This document shows positions 1 through 13,539 of a stretch of 64,000 nt of DNA, in pieces (position 1 is the first letter of the stretch; each line of letters opens with the position of its first letter). Both the position numbers and the translations under genes were made by a program. Below the pieces are notes generated by a model. It did no database searches. It was not told where the DNA came from and saw only the letters and a list, made by a program, of their open reading frames with translations. This DNA comes from Liolophura sinensis (lineage: Eukaryota; Mollusca; Polyplacophora; Chitonida; Chitonidae), in contig NC_088301.1 of assembly GCF_032854445.1 (NCBI RefSeq), positions 33,648,402 through 33,712,401 of the forward strand. The letters are read 5' to 3'.

Positions 1-286
1 TGTAAGATTGATCAGTCTATTGATGGCGTGTGGTTTTTATTATTACATTATGACATTGTATTATTACAAAAGATGGCTTTCCATGAACACAATTTTAGAA
101 TTACTATGATAAGATATGATATACATTGAGGCATAATGCAAACTAAGAATGGAATTTATGAGTAGACAGGGCGAAGACTTGTTGAGAAGAAATACAAAGA
201 ACTGCACTTGACTGAAATTATTTTCCTCAATAGTGGTTTCAACAAAGCCCATTACTCATTCTTCTTGTTCACATGTACTTTTGCAG

Positions 287-429
287 GTGTAGGTTTTTTG
301 TTCGCCTCTCAGTTGTCAGGCTGTGTATTCTGGACTTCACCTGCTATGCTCTCATTTCTGTGGGTGTGTGTCAGTTTGAGAGACAGCGCATGTTATTACT
401 TGCTTGGGTGGTAGCTGTGTGGCAACCAG
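287..429 (+). CDS. possible orphan exon of a membrane protein
   Basis: This 143-bp stretch is bounded by a good 3' splice site (TTTTGCAG just before it) and a GTAGAC donor just after it, and it stays open in the frame rich in hydrophobic residues. The reading resembles a transmembrane segment (Val/Leu/Cys/Phe-rich) but I do not recognise a family. No partner exons were found nearby. It could equally be a chance open stretch between AG and GT dinucleotides. Confidence 0.18.
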
Positions 430-763
430 GTAGACACTTTACTGTAATCACTCTGTGATTAGGTATGGTTGTGTGTCACCGTTACAACTGCCAATTGTTT
501 TACATGTGAAGTTTTAATTGTCCTATGTATATGGATGTATAACGCTGACGATGTGTCGCGCTGCTCATTTTTCTCTTTCCACGGTTGTCATGGTAATCAG
601 ATTCTTTGTCAGAGCTACTACTTTAATTGTTTTGCATGTACTGTATTCATTTTTGATTGATACATAGATACCTATGAGACCACGACTCGTGACACTTCCG
701 CGATTGTAATTGTAGCCAAATTTCAATTTCCTCAGTGTGTGCTGTATATTTACTTCTTTATTT

Positions 764-905
764 ATTTGATTGTTTTTTGACGCCGTACTCAAGAATATTT
801 CATTTATACGATGGGGGCTAGCATTATGGTTGAAGGAAACCGGGCCCGGGGGAAGCCCACGACCATCCGCAGGTTGCTGAAAGACCTTCCCACTTATGGC
901 CGTAT
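764..905 (+). repeat. tRNA-type SINE fragment, copy 1
   Basis: It contains the core GCCGTACTCAAGAATATTTC followed by a GGGGGAAGCCCACGACC block and a CCGCAGGTTGCTG block in the same order as the copies near 8.5 kb and 16.1 kb. The family is one I recall as widespread in molluscan genomes; that assignment is from memory. The tRNA-related head is missing here. Confidence 0.7.
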
Positions 906-3481
906 GTGCAATATATGATTGAGGTCCAAACAGACACATAGGAAACGATTTATTGCAAGTCATAATTGTTAATTTTTGCGGTTGCTATGGTAACCATACA
1001 GTCAGTGTCACCTGCATCTGGATATGAATTCGACGATGTGTCGTGTTTTACATTTGTACGGTTGTCATGGTAACCAGATTGATATTTTCACCAAGGATCA
1101 CTACCGGATTTTAGAACCAATGCTACATAAACTGGTATGACCTCGTGTCCGAGCTACAACTTGAGTTGTTTTGCATGTTGAGTTTTAATTCTTGGGATTG
1201 TATTAATTACAGCCATTCATAAGCTCATACATCCATTCTTGCAATAACTTTTTCCACAAAGAGAAGCAACAGATTTAACTGCCTTGTGAATCCAGGAAAA
1301 ATTATTCCAAAGCGCAATTTGAGAGCCCTTAATATAGCTTTACAAACAGTGTTTACAAGAGCTTTAAGTCACTGTTCGTTCTTACTTTTCGGACCAAATT
1401 GCTGAATCTGGTCGGCAAAAAGAGGTTGGGTTGCACTCGATCTTGTGATTACACTATCACCTTGTTTTCCGCCCCTGTATATCTCTTGCTCCACATATTG
1501 AACACATGTGGCGGGTTTTAACCAGGAGCTTAATTCTGAAAATGACCATTAATTGTCATGTAGTGTGTCAGATCAATGGCACAGAGGTAATTGGATAGAG
1601 TGGGATAGCCCAACACCGAGGTGGTACTTGGGTAACGTCTGTATTCTAAACATGATCCAAAATCCAAATAAAATACCATGCGAACTCTTAGTCAGTGAAT
1701 AATTTCCTGGTCCAATAAAATTAAATGTATCTCAGCTGCACTTTGTTTCCCACTGTTCATAAAAGCATCATGCATATGGAATACCCATGGGTGCGTCTTC
1801 CGCTCCTAGCCTTGGGTTAAGCGGAATTATAGATATATGCAGCTATGACACATATCGACAGAGATCCTGAACGCTCTGTCCATAATTACCAACAATTAGG
1901 AGTATCTAGAATTGTAAAAACTTGAAAATTTGTGAAGTAGTATCTTTGACACTAATTTTGAATCAGTAACTCATGATGATGAAATCTTCATTATTTTTCA
2001 CCGAATTTAACACATACTAGAAAGCGTGATATGTTTATATTCCTGTCCAAATGCGGTTTATTAACAACTTCAAAGAAAAAAATATCCTCTTTGTCTTAAA
2101 GACGTCGTGAGAGATCTTGGTAAACCTTGTACAGCTAATGCAGGGCATGAATATACAGCTAAACGCGTATAGATAGGAACTCGATCCAATTAGTTGTGGA
2201 GGACTAGTAAGTTTTAGTATGGGGTTATTCATCTAGCTTGTGCTCTAACCGTGCAGTTCCGGTATTAACAATGTCTGATGTTGAACCGTGAAGGCAAGTA
2301 ATTCTGCAAGATTGCTCGTGAATATTTACTTGTCGCCCTTTGTCAACCAGCTGTCGACGCCATTTTTAGAGCATGATCAGTAGCGGCATTTGACTGTGAA
2401 GCATACGACAAAATTTTACTAGAGGAATAATATGCATCGTTTGTAGATGGTAATCATTTAATGTGATGGCAACATTTTTAGTATTTCCAGACCACTGACG
2501 ACTGATAATTAGGAATTAACATCATGGCACTCTATTGTTTTATGTAATTCTGCTTAAGTGATGGTGCCAAGAGGCGTGTGAGTTGCTTCTGTCTAAGTAT
2601 TTATATGAACAGTCATAGAATGGAGGCAAACTGACATGTGGTCGGATTTTACCGCTTAGGTGTGACCACTTGTTAGCTATCACACTGTAAACGCTGCTGT
2701 GGTTTTACTCTCTATGATGTAGCCACATTTTATGACACCTTCCGATGTGGGCGAAACCATTATTAGAGTCATAGCTTGGTTCGTATAAGAACAGGCATGT
2801 CTAAATCCTCCAAATCGATACAGGTGCTATTAATTCCCACCCCGATCACTCGACAACTGAAGAGAGTTAATGAGCGGGAGATCTCTCCTGCATGTACATG
2901 TGTTGACTGTCTAAATACTAGATACAGACTGGTAAAAGGACTGAAGCTTGTGACAAAGAATATATAGTCAGTAATTAATTGAATGTCGTGTTTGATTACT
3001 CATTGATTGAAATGCGTTGGCCAATTTATTAATGAATTAGTTGTATCGATTATCAACTCTGTGAAAGCATGTGGTCACCAAATACAGAAGAATTTATTGA
3101 TTGATTTATCAATAGATTGGTTCGACCATCGTGGAGGTTGCATACCTGCGTGTTCATGCGGATTTAACAAAGGGTGCTAAACCTTATACATCACCAAATA
3201 TCTTGATTGATATCTTCTCGAACTGGTAGCAAACTTGTATGTCTATGCGGAGTTTTAACAGCGGGTTCACCTTGTATCAACAAGCAAATCACATCACACC
3301 AAGCAATGCACCTCAGGACGTTTTCATTATACTTGGACACTCAACAAAGCAAGCTAACATGGCGTGCTGTGGAAAATATTAGGGACATTTACAGCTGTCT
3401 TCCAAAGCTTAACCATGGATTCTGTAATCTGTATGTGGGAAGAAATCAGTCTGAATTCTGAGAATCTGTCTCGGATATGAG
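906..3481. other. AT-rich intergenic DNA, no gene recognised
   Basis: Only short open frames are present, with no splice-bounded conserved segment that I can recognise. Nothing else supportable was seen. Confidence 0.5.
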
Positions 3482-3830
3482 ACATTCTCTGAAACCCACC
3501 CAAAACGGGAGTTCTAAGCCGTCGCCGATATGCAGCATTCTCTCAAACCCACCCTAAACGGACCCCAAAGCCGTCGCCGATATGCGACATTCTCCCAAAT
3601 CCGCCCAAAACGGAGCCCGAAGCCGTTGCCGATATGCGACATTCTCTCAAATCCGCCCAAAACGAGCCCAAAGCCGTCGCCGATATGCGGCATTCTCTCA
3701 AATCCGCCCAAAACGGAGCCCAAAGCCGTCGCCCATGTGCGACATTCTCTCAAATCCGCCCAAAACAAGTCCAAAGCCGTCGCCGATATGCGACATTCTC
3801 TCAGATCGGTCCAAAACGACTGGGGTGTTC
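3482..3830. repeat. 51-52-bp minisatellite, about 6.5 units
   Basis: Units run from CATTCTCTCAAA through a CCGCCCAAAACGG block to CCGTCGCCGATATGCGA, repeated in tandem with a few substitutions per unit. The period is close to a multiple of three, so it generates several overlapping open frames on both strands; these are repeat artefacts. A diverged single unit recurs at about 4007-4046. Confidence 0.9.
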
Positions 3831-3849
3831 CAATATAAAACACTAACAT

Positions 3850-6800
3850 GGACAGTAAAGTTAGTTAGCAAATAGTCACTTGTAACAGCACATAAAATAA
3901 ACCTCTCATCAGTTTACATCCGATTTTATTATAACTGTTCATGTATAAAAGCTATAAAAAGTATCAGCTTACACACCTCCTGTAATATAGCACTGTCGCC
4001 GAACTGACACATTCTCTTAAACCCACCGAAAACGGGAGTTCCAAAATGAGCAGAGTCCCTCAAGAAAAGGCTGTTTGTCCATTGTGAATTTTGTACTTGG
4101 AATTAGAAACGGGGAAAGCTACGAAAATATATAATTTACGAAGTTTCGCAAAAGTGTAATGACCCTGACCCCATCCACGTGATCTCAAATGCCTTATTTT
4201 AATTTACTTAAAATAATTAAATTACCATATGGCAGGGTTAGCGAGATGGAAGAATTTGCAATGAACTTGCCATCATCCCAAAACGCGTTTATACGGCTGT
4301 ACAAATAGGATCCCGTTGCTTCCGGAACCTTGGCAGAAAATGATCAGATCAAATATTATTACTGAGATGCCGCAATAACCATTCTCAGTTATGAGCTATG
4401 TTTTGGTGTGATGTGATTTTCAATAATTCTAGACCAGTGGTGTCTAATAAATTGCAATTAACATTTATTTTTTTTGCTTAAGCCATACATGACATTAGTA
4501 ACTTGATACTATATATTAAGGATTTATATGAACGGGGACTAAACCTTGAATGAGGTTAGTTGACAAGAGGCCGAGTTTCAGCGGCTACGTGTGACGATTG
4601 TTAACTAACATATTGTAGTCGCTGTTCTCGTTTTACTCTCCATCATCTGTGTATTCTTTTATATTTATTCACAACATAAAACATCTTTATCAAGTCTGCT
4701 ATTGGTTTATGCTGTAATATGACAGTGCTTCTTTGTAAATCAAAAAGCATATAGAGCCAGGTCATCTCCTAATATAGCCGTGCATAGAAATAACTTACTG
4801 GTGTCTTAATTTTTAACTGTTTAAGATATAGATATAATTCAAAATGTCCTAAGTACCGATAATATATAAAGATACACAAACTTAGACTCAAACTCTTTCT
4901 AAGTATGATGACATTTTGTCCACTCGAGAGTGCTTTAAATCCACACAAAAACGAAATAACTTTCTCCGCAGACATAAGGAAACCAACATTAACCAAGTTG
5001 AAACGTGAAGAATGCTCATAAATATATACTTAAAGTAAGTCCGTGAAGTATTGACTACCATTTATCTGTAAGGCTTTAACCTTGATTTTTAGCTTTCTGC
5101 TCAAGAATATATTGACGAAAAAGGATGTAGCAAATATTGCAGATGAACTGAAAATACTAGTGATTATCCGCTTGAGCTAATATGTGATGTCGTGGTTGTT
5201 TCCCTTTGACCATAAATCATTTCAAACTTCGTAATTTCGTTTTCGTGGTTACGTCCCTTGGACCGTCAGGCACGTAAAAGCGGTAAGTGCTAAGAGTGTA
5301 AAACTGTAGCCTACAACGCTTGCGGCAACCTTGTAGTTCTTTTACCGGTACTGAGTAAGATTGAGATTAACATGGTTTAATAATATAACAGAGATTCAGC
5401 AATGCTCTTCACTGATTTCAAGTTACTTACATTTCAGCACAAAATGAGGGATAACATATAAGCCTACCGCAGAAGATAGTAATATGGATGCCGTGGGTGG
5501 TTATCTCCCTTTGACTGACTAGCACTGTCAAGTGTAACGGAACCTACTTTTATGATAGCGCAACCTAAGGAAGCCAGTTAATGTCATAAAACATTGTGCA
5601 AAAATAATCCACGTAATTACTATATAGTTTCTCGTGATTATGAGATACATTACAAATAATTACGAGAAATTGTATCACGATTACGTTATTAACGGTACCT
5701 TATATAGTTTCGAGCAATTTGAATATAATTCGTGTAACTACAAAATACTTCCCCCATGATTATCGAAAAATGTATCGTAAATACGTTACTGATTTATGGC
5801 AATGGAAAACACATCAGCTACACGGTACTGCGTGGAGACTGTACGACAGCTGCACCTGGGGCCTACGGTATATGGCTCAATAGCACTAAGATTGTACCAC
5901 AAGATTATTGACTGACATGTGCTGCGCAGCTATTGACTCTTCGGTTCTCATACCACACAATACAACAGGTGTACACAGTATATAGGAACCGCACAGTTCT
6001 GAATCGTTCAGTACTCTCTAAATGAGCTATTTAAATATAGCTCATTTAAAGATGTAGGAACCAATCGCAGCTATATTTGAAATCATCCCACGGTGGTGCA
6101 GTAATGAGGTGTGCAACTGGAGTGGTTGGAGGACAAAAGTGAGTGAAAAGAAAATTTTAAGTCCTCCTGGGGGATTTCCCATTCTAATTAACATATTCTT
6201 ACATGAAACAAAATTATTTGTGCATGTTTGCTCTGGATTTAGAATGTCCTAAACCACTACAAACTATTATGTTTGTTACCGCAATCACTTAAAAAGTGAA
6301 GAAAATTTTTTTTACCAAGGCAGTTGTAGGCTACATTCACCATGATAGTTCATCGTTTTGTACCGTTTGCCTGTTGATCCAGAGGTAACATTTACGGCTT
6401 TATTACTAAGTAATAATTTGTTTTAGCCTGGCCTGTTTCATATTTTAAACCTATTATATAACAACTTCAACTGCTTATCGGGGAAGCCTTCTCATCGTTG
6501 TGAAGAAAAATCCCTTAACTACCACGGCAACGTATATCATAGAGATATAAAGTGCACTTAGTTAAGGGCAACTTAACACTAAGCAAGCTTCATGAAACCG
6601 ATCCAAGGCCTTGACAAACTACAGTGAACCGGGATTGTCCTTATGTCGCTTGAAAGGTATGAGCTGTTCAAACGTCTGCAATTCTTTGATGATCCTTGGA
6701 ACTATTTAGTGCCGTATACGTAGAGAATCCGTATTGTAACGAGTGGCACTACGGGTCAGGGCACCGGGGATGTTTTTGAAAGAGGATGACAACAGTGTTG

Positions 6801-7534
6801 TCGCGGTGATTGTACTGTAGCACTACGGATGATCAGGGATGTCCCCGGACGGTCCTAGGTTCATCACCAGTGTCGTCCAGCACAAACCTTGTCCACACCT
6901 GACCACCGTGTTCAATACCGCGAGGACATTGTTGACACATATCCTGATTCCGGCATGTTTCCTTGATATGCTACTGACCTACTACGGTCGATTCAGGACT
7001 TCTGTAGCCATATCCCTTACTTGATCAGTAAAACTGAACTGGTATACTGTGTTCCTCGTAAAATATGATTAATGTTTTGAACGGCCCAGGAACGGCCCAC
7101 GAACCTCCGTGGCCATCCTTAGTTCATCCTGATGACTGGGCCCTAGGATAAAATTATATGCATTGCATGAAATTGTATAACAGTGTTAACACGTAGATAA
7201 GCCTCTTTGACAACCTCGTACAATGTATTATTTTAATCCCATTTGTTATATTAAGTTATGTTATATGAAGTTATATCCTTTCATTGGAAAAACTATCGTA
7301 TTGTCGGGAAATTTTGCTATCCTACAACTCGAACATCGGTGGCGATGCCAGATTTTCCAAATCGTGTTTTTAGAAGAACATTCATGCAGTTTCAGAATAA
7401 GAAACTGAGAAACGGCATGGCTTAATACAATCTTAAAGGGAAGTCAAAGCAAACCAACGACGTTTTATCTGAGATTCACTAATGTCAAATCTGGTAGCTG
7501 CATCATATGTTTACCGACATGGCTAACTATAGAT
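3850..7534. other. AT-rich intergenic DNA, no gene recognised
   Basis: No conserved coding segment is recognisable on either strand. One isolated minisatellite-like unit lies near 4007-4046. The rest shows only short, compositionally plain open frames. Confidence 0.5.
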
Positions 7535-7867
7535 GTGAAGCTTGTCCACCCTTCATCTATAATTGAACTTTTGGGAAATGGTGAAGTTGGTTCTTTCAGT
7601 GATCTGTCTATTGAGGATTATGATTGCTATAGTGCGTATTCCCCGGTCATAGAGCAGCTGTTTGAAATAAATGAGATCCACAAGGTAAAGGATAAATGCA
7701 GTGTTTATAGCAAGATTCGATTGCGCTCATATACTAAGTTGGTATCATACGCTGTGACAAACTCAGATATTGCCATGCTCATTGATGCTGGGATTAAGCT
7801 ATTATATATAAACCACCCAGTGTGGATAACTGTGAGTGTAATTCTTTTCACTGATTCACAAAACTAG
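7535..7867 (+). CDS. hypothetical 110-residue open frame
   Basis: This is the longest open frame in the left flank. The predicted product is mixed acidic and hydrophobic with no motif I recognise. It starts about 400 bp upstream of the leader region of the DHRS7-like gene but has no clear link to it. It could be a decayed transposon fragment or a chance frame. Confidence 0.15.
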   Translation: MKLVHPSSIIELLGNGEVGSFSDLSIEDYDCYSAYSPVIEQLFEINEIHKVKDKCSVYSKIRLRSYTKLVSYAVTNSDIAMLIDAGIKLLYINHPVWITVSVILFTDSQN

Positions 7868-8289
7868 TATATTTTGAATTAATATTTGTGTGATATTTGA
7901 ATCTTTATAAGCTTATATAGTGTATTTATGTTTTTTGATGTTAATGAGATCCCTTGTACTGCATGCCCACAAGTCTGTAGAAAAGCATCTATAAAAGTAA
8001 ATTTAGCAAGCGCCAGCTGCATGTAAATTAAACCAAAAGTTATGTCTGTTCACCGCAAGAAGATCAAGCGCAGCGACACTCCTGTTTATACTTGTGCGGT
8101 GCATATGTATGATTTCAGGGGCTCTGCTGGCGATCGATGGCCTGAGTTTGTGAATGACAGAAATGGCCTTGACACGAGCGATGTCAGTGCACTGATTTAA
8201 TCCAAGAAGCAGAGGGTGAGAGCCGAGGATTGTAAGTCTGGCCTGGGCAGCATTATCTCTGCGTGGAACATACCATCTAAGACCTAACG

Positions 8290-11200
8290 ATGGATTGGCT
8301 CTCGGTGCTTCACGTCCTTCTGCTAGCTTTTTTTGTTTTCGTGATATGTCAATTGACCCGCCTATATTTCGCCGACAGTGACTTAACATTGCAGTGGGCT
8401 CATCATTTCGGGGTTCCAACCAGTAAGTGGTGTTATTTGATGTCAGTTTTCTTGGTTGAGCGATAAAGAGGCACTACTCTTCAACGCACTTGCCCGTACG
8501 TGGGAAGGTCTGCCAGCAACCTGCGGATGGTCGTTGGTTACCCCCGAGCTCTGCCCAGTTTCCTCCTACTATAATACTGGCGTATAGTTGAAATATTCTT
8601 GAGCACAGCGTTAAACGTCAGTCAAATAAATAGATAAATAAATCAACGCAGGGCTGGATAACTATGTATGAAAGTCTGATAAATCTTATATGTTGTACTT
8701 AGCTCATATATAGTTGTCCCATGGCCCATTTAGTATCTATTAAACTTTGAGGTACAGTATTATACAGATGGACTTTGGATAGCGTTCTACATTGATTGCA
8801 GCTCACGTAGACCACCTCTTTATTTACAGCCTCCTTGAACTAGGACCTATTTTGTTGTTAGCAGAGTTAAAGTTTGTGCTCTGTCTGCGTCATGAATCCA
8901 CAATTACCTTTCAGTTTGAGTGGTAACGAACGTTACCATGCGGTGCAAAATCAAATGTAGCCAGTCAGTAGAAAAATACATAACACTTACTTTTATGTGG
9001 GCACTTTGGTGTGTGTTGCATGTATTTGACTTCATCTGTGAAAACTTGCAAGGATGCTGCTATAATAGCCTCTACAACTTAATCCATTCAGTGTATGAAC
9101 TTATTAATAATGAATAATCCGTTGATACGAATTTCAAAAATGTTATATTGCTTCCATCAAACTTTCATTGATAGGCTTGTGCTCTGAACGTTATTTCTGC
9201 ATGGACTTTAATGGCTTTCTGTAGCTGTTATAGTATTGATCCGCAGATAGGCCCAGTTATACCTGTACAGTAACGTCATGACGTGTCCCAGTTCTTTACT
9301 GGACTCTCACGCGACAGAGAGTTTCGGCTTCAGCCTTAGGGCATAAAGCGTGGACCTTCGTAACTGAGAATCGAAGATTGTTATTAAATACACTATTCCG
9401 ACTGTAACCCTTGATTCAGTTGATGTACACTGTAAATCTGAAGTAAACACTAGTTAGAACAATATAAATGGTTGTTAAAATACTCTGTTTTCAATAACTT
9501 TGACTCTATTAGGTCATCTGCGTGGAAAGGTTGTGTGGATCACAGGAGCCTCCAGTGGGATCGGAGAGCATCTGTCTTATGAATTGGCTGCGGCTGGATG
9601 CAGGCTTGTACTCTCTGCCAGGCGCAAAGATGAACTGGAGAGAGTGAAAAAACAGTGTCAATGTAGGTGTATAATGATTTAAGACATCTTCGTGAACAAT
9701 AGTAAAGATTTACAATTTAACTATATAGTCATATCTCTCTGCTGTATCCATGTTAACATTGCCTGTATTCAGTGATTTCTCATCTATAGTTATGTTTTAA
9801 AAGCTGTGTAATCCTGAGAATATGAAACAAATAGTCTATAATATAAATAACTGACACCGATTTTATAAGTAAACAGAAACTGAAAAGAATGAAACTGTGG
9901 TTGTGTACGAATTTGTAAGATGATACATGTAAACGATCGAGAATAAATAAGATACACTCTTGGACTAACTGATCAACATTCTTGAGCTAAAGAATTTCAA
10001 GGGACAATTCTACAAATCCCTCCATCATGTTTTGTTCCTCTGTACAATGAGATAATGATTTGTTTTGGAAATGTGTAACAATAATGGGTTAATAATACAT
10101 TAGTTATTGTTATAAAATGTGCTACACTTCTTCTTTTAGTGAGTGGACGAGTTGCCGACGCTGACATTCTGGTTTTACCTCTTGATGTTGTGAAATTTGA
10201 CACACATAAAGAGCACGTGCGCACTGTGATTGATCATTTTAAACAGGTAGCCCTAAATAACATTATGGCCCATTTGCCTTTTAAACCTTAGCATATCAAT
10301 TCAGGGATCTTGTTTGTCGGTTCAGCCATTAATTCATGCATGTGTTCCATCGGAGTCCTGCATTCTGTCGGAACACCTTTATATCTGCTCCATCAGAGTC
10401 CTATGTTTCCCTCGGAACACCTTTATATCTGCTCCATCAGAGCCTTACGATTTCCTCCTAACACCTTTATATCTGCTCCTTCAGAGCCTTGCGTTTTCCT
10501 CGGAACACCTTTATATCTCGTGCTTCAGAGCCCTTCTTTCCCTCGGAACACCTTTATATCTGCTCCATCAGAACCTTACGTTTTCCTCGGAACACCTTTA
10601 TATCTGCTCCATCAGAGCCTTACGATTTCCTCGGAACACCTTTATATCTGCTCCATCAGAGCCTTGCGTTTTCCTCCGAACACCTCTATATCTGCTCTAT
10701 CAGAGCCTTGCGTTTTTCTCCGAACACCTTTATATCTGCTCCATCATAACATTGCGTTTTCCTCCAAACACCTTTATATCTGCTCCATCACAGTCCTTCT
10801 TTCCCTCGGAACACCTTTATATCTGTTCCATCAGAGCCTTGCGTTTTCCTCGGAACGCCTTTGTATCTGCTGCATCAGAGCCCTACTTTCCTCGGAACAC
10901 CTTTATATCTGCTCCATCACAGCCATAATTTTCCATTAGTGCCCTCCGTTCCCTCAGAACACGCTCAAGTCTGCTCCACCTTCGGAACACCTTTATGTCG
11001 GCTCAGTCATTGCCCTCCGTTCCATCGGAACACCTTTATGTTTGCTCCATCAGTGCCCTCCAGTCTGTCGGAAATAGTGTTTCGGTCATATAGCACCCTG
11101 TTTTAGATGTGTCTATATATGCATTATATCTATTTCAAGCAAGAGTTCTACCTATAACTATGAGCCGGATAATTTAGAGGGACGCTCTATGAAATTGACA

Positions 11201-13539
11201 TAAAACTGCCGACTTTGGGGTTGGATAAAAGTTTCTTTGCAAGTCTTATTTAATCCGTGAGCAAATGCCAAGAAGATATGTATTTTTGTAAGCATTTGGG
11301 CGTCTCGGAACATATTTTAAATATTTTTTTTTTTATATCTTAGACATTCACGCCTTGAATTTATTCTGCAACATTTAATTGCGTTTAAATGTCCTTGTGC
11401 ATATCAGGCAGTGGAGTGATACAAGTCCATTTTTCAAGAACTGCCATTGTACGTTGGACAAAGAGAATTAAGAGTTACATGTATCTCCTGATCTAACACC
11501 TGCAGTTACGTCATGGTGATAAATTGAGTATGCAGTTCACAGTGTAAGTGAGATCAGATATTGTCGATGTGTTTCAGATCAATAATTGAAGGCCTTTCTT
11601 TCCAGATTAATATTTTAGTGAATAACGCAGGAAGATCTCAGCGTGCACACTGGCAAGACATCTCACTGTTAGTTGACAGGGAGATGCTGGAGGTGAATGT
11701 GTTAGGCGTTCTCTCTCTAACCCGGGCCGTTCTTCCCCATATGATAACGTCGAAAGGAGGACAGATTGTGGTCGTTAGCAGTATGGCCGGAAAATTGGGA
11801 ACGCCGTTGTCCGGTTCTTACAGTGGATCAAAACATGCCCTTCACGTGAGTCTGCTTAGGTGCATAAGTCTCAATAATTTTGAGAGATAAAAGATGGTTG
11901 TTGGGTCAAAATGAATATGTATGTGATTACATTATGTGCGCTATATCACAAATACTGGAAATTGTGTACAAATAAAGTTAGCACAATACAGTATGAGATG
12001 TATATTTGATGTTGCGAGGTAATTAATCGGTCATTCATGAAAGTAATAAGTATAGGTTATTCAGGCCCGGGCGTATGGGCTATGCTTCATCACAATGTCT
12101 TTGTTCCAGCACTTCTTTTCTGTTTAGGGCCTCTTTGAAACTCTACGGATTGAAGGACATGCAATGAACATAAAAATCACAATGGTTTGCCCTGGTCACG
12201 TGTTTTCTTCCATACGGCAAAAAGCTATGACTGAGAAGCCGGGAGAGGTAATGTATAAATAAACCAGAAAATCACTGGAGAAATGCTGCCCATTCCTCGG
12301 ACTGTGAATCTGGTACAGCATACAGATGACGTACGTTATTTGATTGATTAATAGGTTTCAGCACGTGGGCACGGGAGAACAGAGGTAGGCTTAAGCCTGA
12401 GACAGAGAACTAATCTATGTTCATGTGTATATTTTGGTTACATTTTTGCAATCGTGGTTTTGTGGGACTAGTTCCCATCTTGAACACTCGTTTTATTGTG
12501 TGAGAATCAGTCCATAAAAACATGCATATGCATTTGGATTTCTTTTTGACCCATATTGTAAAACTTGTAGCAGATTTCATTTTAGCGTGCTGTAGAGCGA
12601 CTGAAATGAACGATAGAAAAAATAATAGGTCGTCGATTTTTTTTATGATTTGACTTGATGATTAGACTTCAGAATTATGCAATTCAAATACGAGATTAAA
12701 AAGCACATGTCGTAATTCTCCACAGAAACTGCTGACGTATGTTTGGGAAATCAATAAAAGATGACCAAAACAAAATGGCCGAAAACAAAATGAAGGGTAA
12801 TCTCGGCAAAAGCAGTAGTGTCTGTTCTGTTTTCATATCCAACATATATGCTGCGTCCTGAGTCTAATTTTTGGAATAGTGTATAGTATTAACAGTAAAC
12901 TGCAGCAATAACTATATACAGATTTCTATTAAAAAAATGTAAAGATGAGAAAAGTGGAATTATTTGGTATTGTATTGTATAGCAGAGCATATTTACATAC
13001 ATATTTATGGTACTTCATTGCAGGAATATGGTGTAAAGATGAAGCCCAATGAAAGGCGCATGTCAACGTCTCGCTGTGCACTGCTGATGGCTGTGGCGAT
13101 TGCCAATCAGCTGGACGAAGTGTGGATATCAATCCATCCTGTGTTACTTTTCACCTACATGGCTCAATATATGCCCACCCTGGCTCGGAGGTAGATACAC
13201 TGTAACTATTCACACCGTAGACGACAGTATTTGTAACCTTGCGTGACTCTCTTTCAATAATCTCACTGTATTAAAGAACATTTTTTTATAAGTATTCCTT
13301 AAATATTTGGATTTAAATCCTTATTTAAATTAAGTCCTGTGTATAGCTAATAGTTTAACAGAAACTAAAATGCTTATGCATCAGCATAAATTTGGTCGTA
13401 TTCTTGTTTGTCTTTTCTGCTATCTTTTGATGTTTTGACATTTACATGTATAAAGCATGAGAAAATATGTATATTTTTTTCCAGATTAGCTGTCCGCATT
13501 GGGATGAGGGTAATAGAAGACATTCGTCATGGAAAATGA
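8290..13539 (+). CDS. DHRS7: DHRS7-like short-chain dehydrogenase/reductase, copy A
   Basis: Coding exons read from the sequence: 8290-8422, 9513-9662, 10140-10246, 11606-11845, 12128-12247, 13024-13190 and 13485-13539. All have GT donors and AG acceptors with compatible phases and give about 323 residues, near the usual DHRS7 length (human about 339). Residues ~6-24 form a hydrophobic N-terminal anchor. The NADP-binding motif TGASSGIG is in exon 2 and NNAG in exon 4. The catalytic Ser (VSSMAG) and Tyr-Lys (YSGSK) are also in exon 4, and QYMPT, typical of the DHRS7 tail, is in exon 6. Family members are ER-membrane NAD(P)H-dependent retinoid/steroid/carbonyl reductases; the substrate here cannot be read from sequence. 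Intron 3 holds a minisatellite and intron 1 a SINE. The ATG at 8290 begins the anchor. All catalytic residues are present, so the gene looks functional. Confidence 0.92.
8484..8640 (-). repeat. tRNA-type SINE fragment, copy 2 (in intron 1 of DHRS7-like copy A)
   Basis: Reverse-complement copy of the same family as at 764 and 16118: the CAACCTGCGGATGGTCG block, the TTGAAATATTCTTGAG block and the 3' AAATAAATA tail appear in inverted order. It lies wholly inside the first intron. Confidence 0.7.
10350..11080. repeat. ~43-bp minisatellite, about 16 units, in intron 3 of copy A
   Basis: Units follow the pattern TCGGAACACCTTTATATC, then TGCTCCATCAGAGCC and a variable CTTGCGTTTTCC-like spacer. The right-hand units are more diverged. 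The repeats create long open frames in three + frames, which are artefacts of periodicity. The array is fully intronic (intron 10247-11605). Confidence 0.92.

Noticed and set aside
3482-3830. CRISPR-like array
   Set aside because: The units are repeats throughout without unique spacers, and the genome is eukaryotic; no cas genes.
3514-3875. Overlapping open frames of about 100 residues on both strands
   Set aside because: Created by the 51-52-bp minisatellite; no codon-level conservation between units.
7535-7867. Upstream exon of the DHRS7-like gene
   Set aside because: The anchor-encoding exon at 8290 already starts with ATG and matches copy B; this ORF shows no resemblance to the family.
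10310-11106. Long + strand open frames of 200 residues in several frames
   Set aside because: They are produced by the ~43-bp minisatellite in an intron; the same short peptide recurs in every frame.
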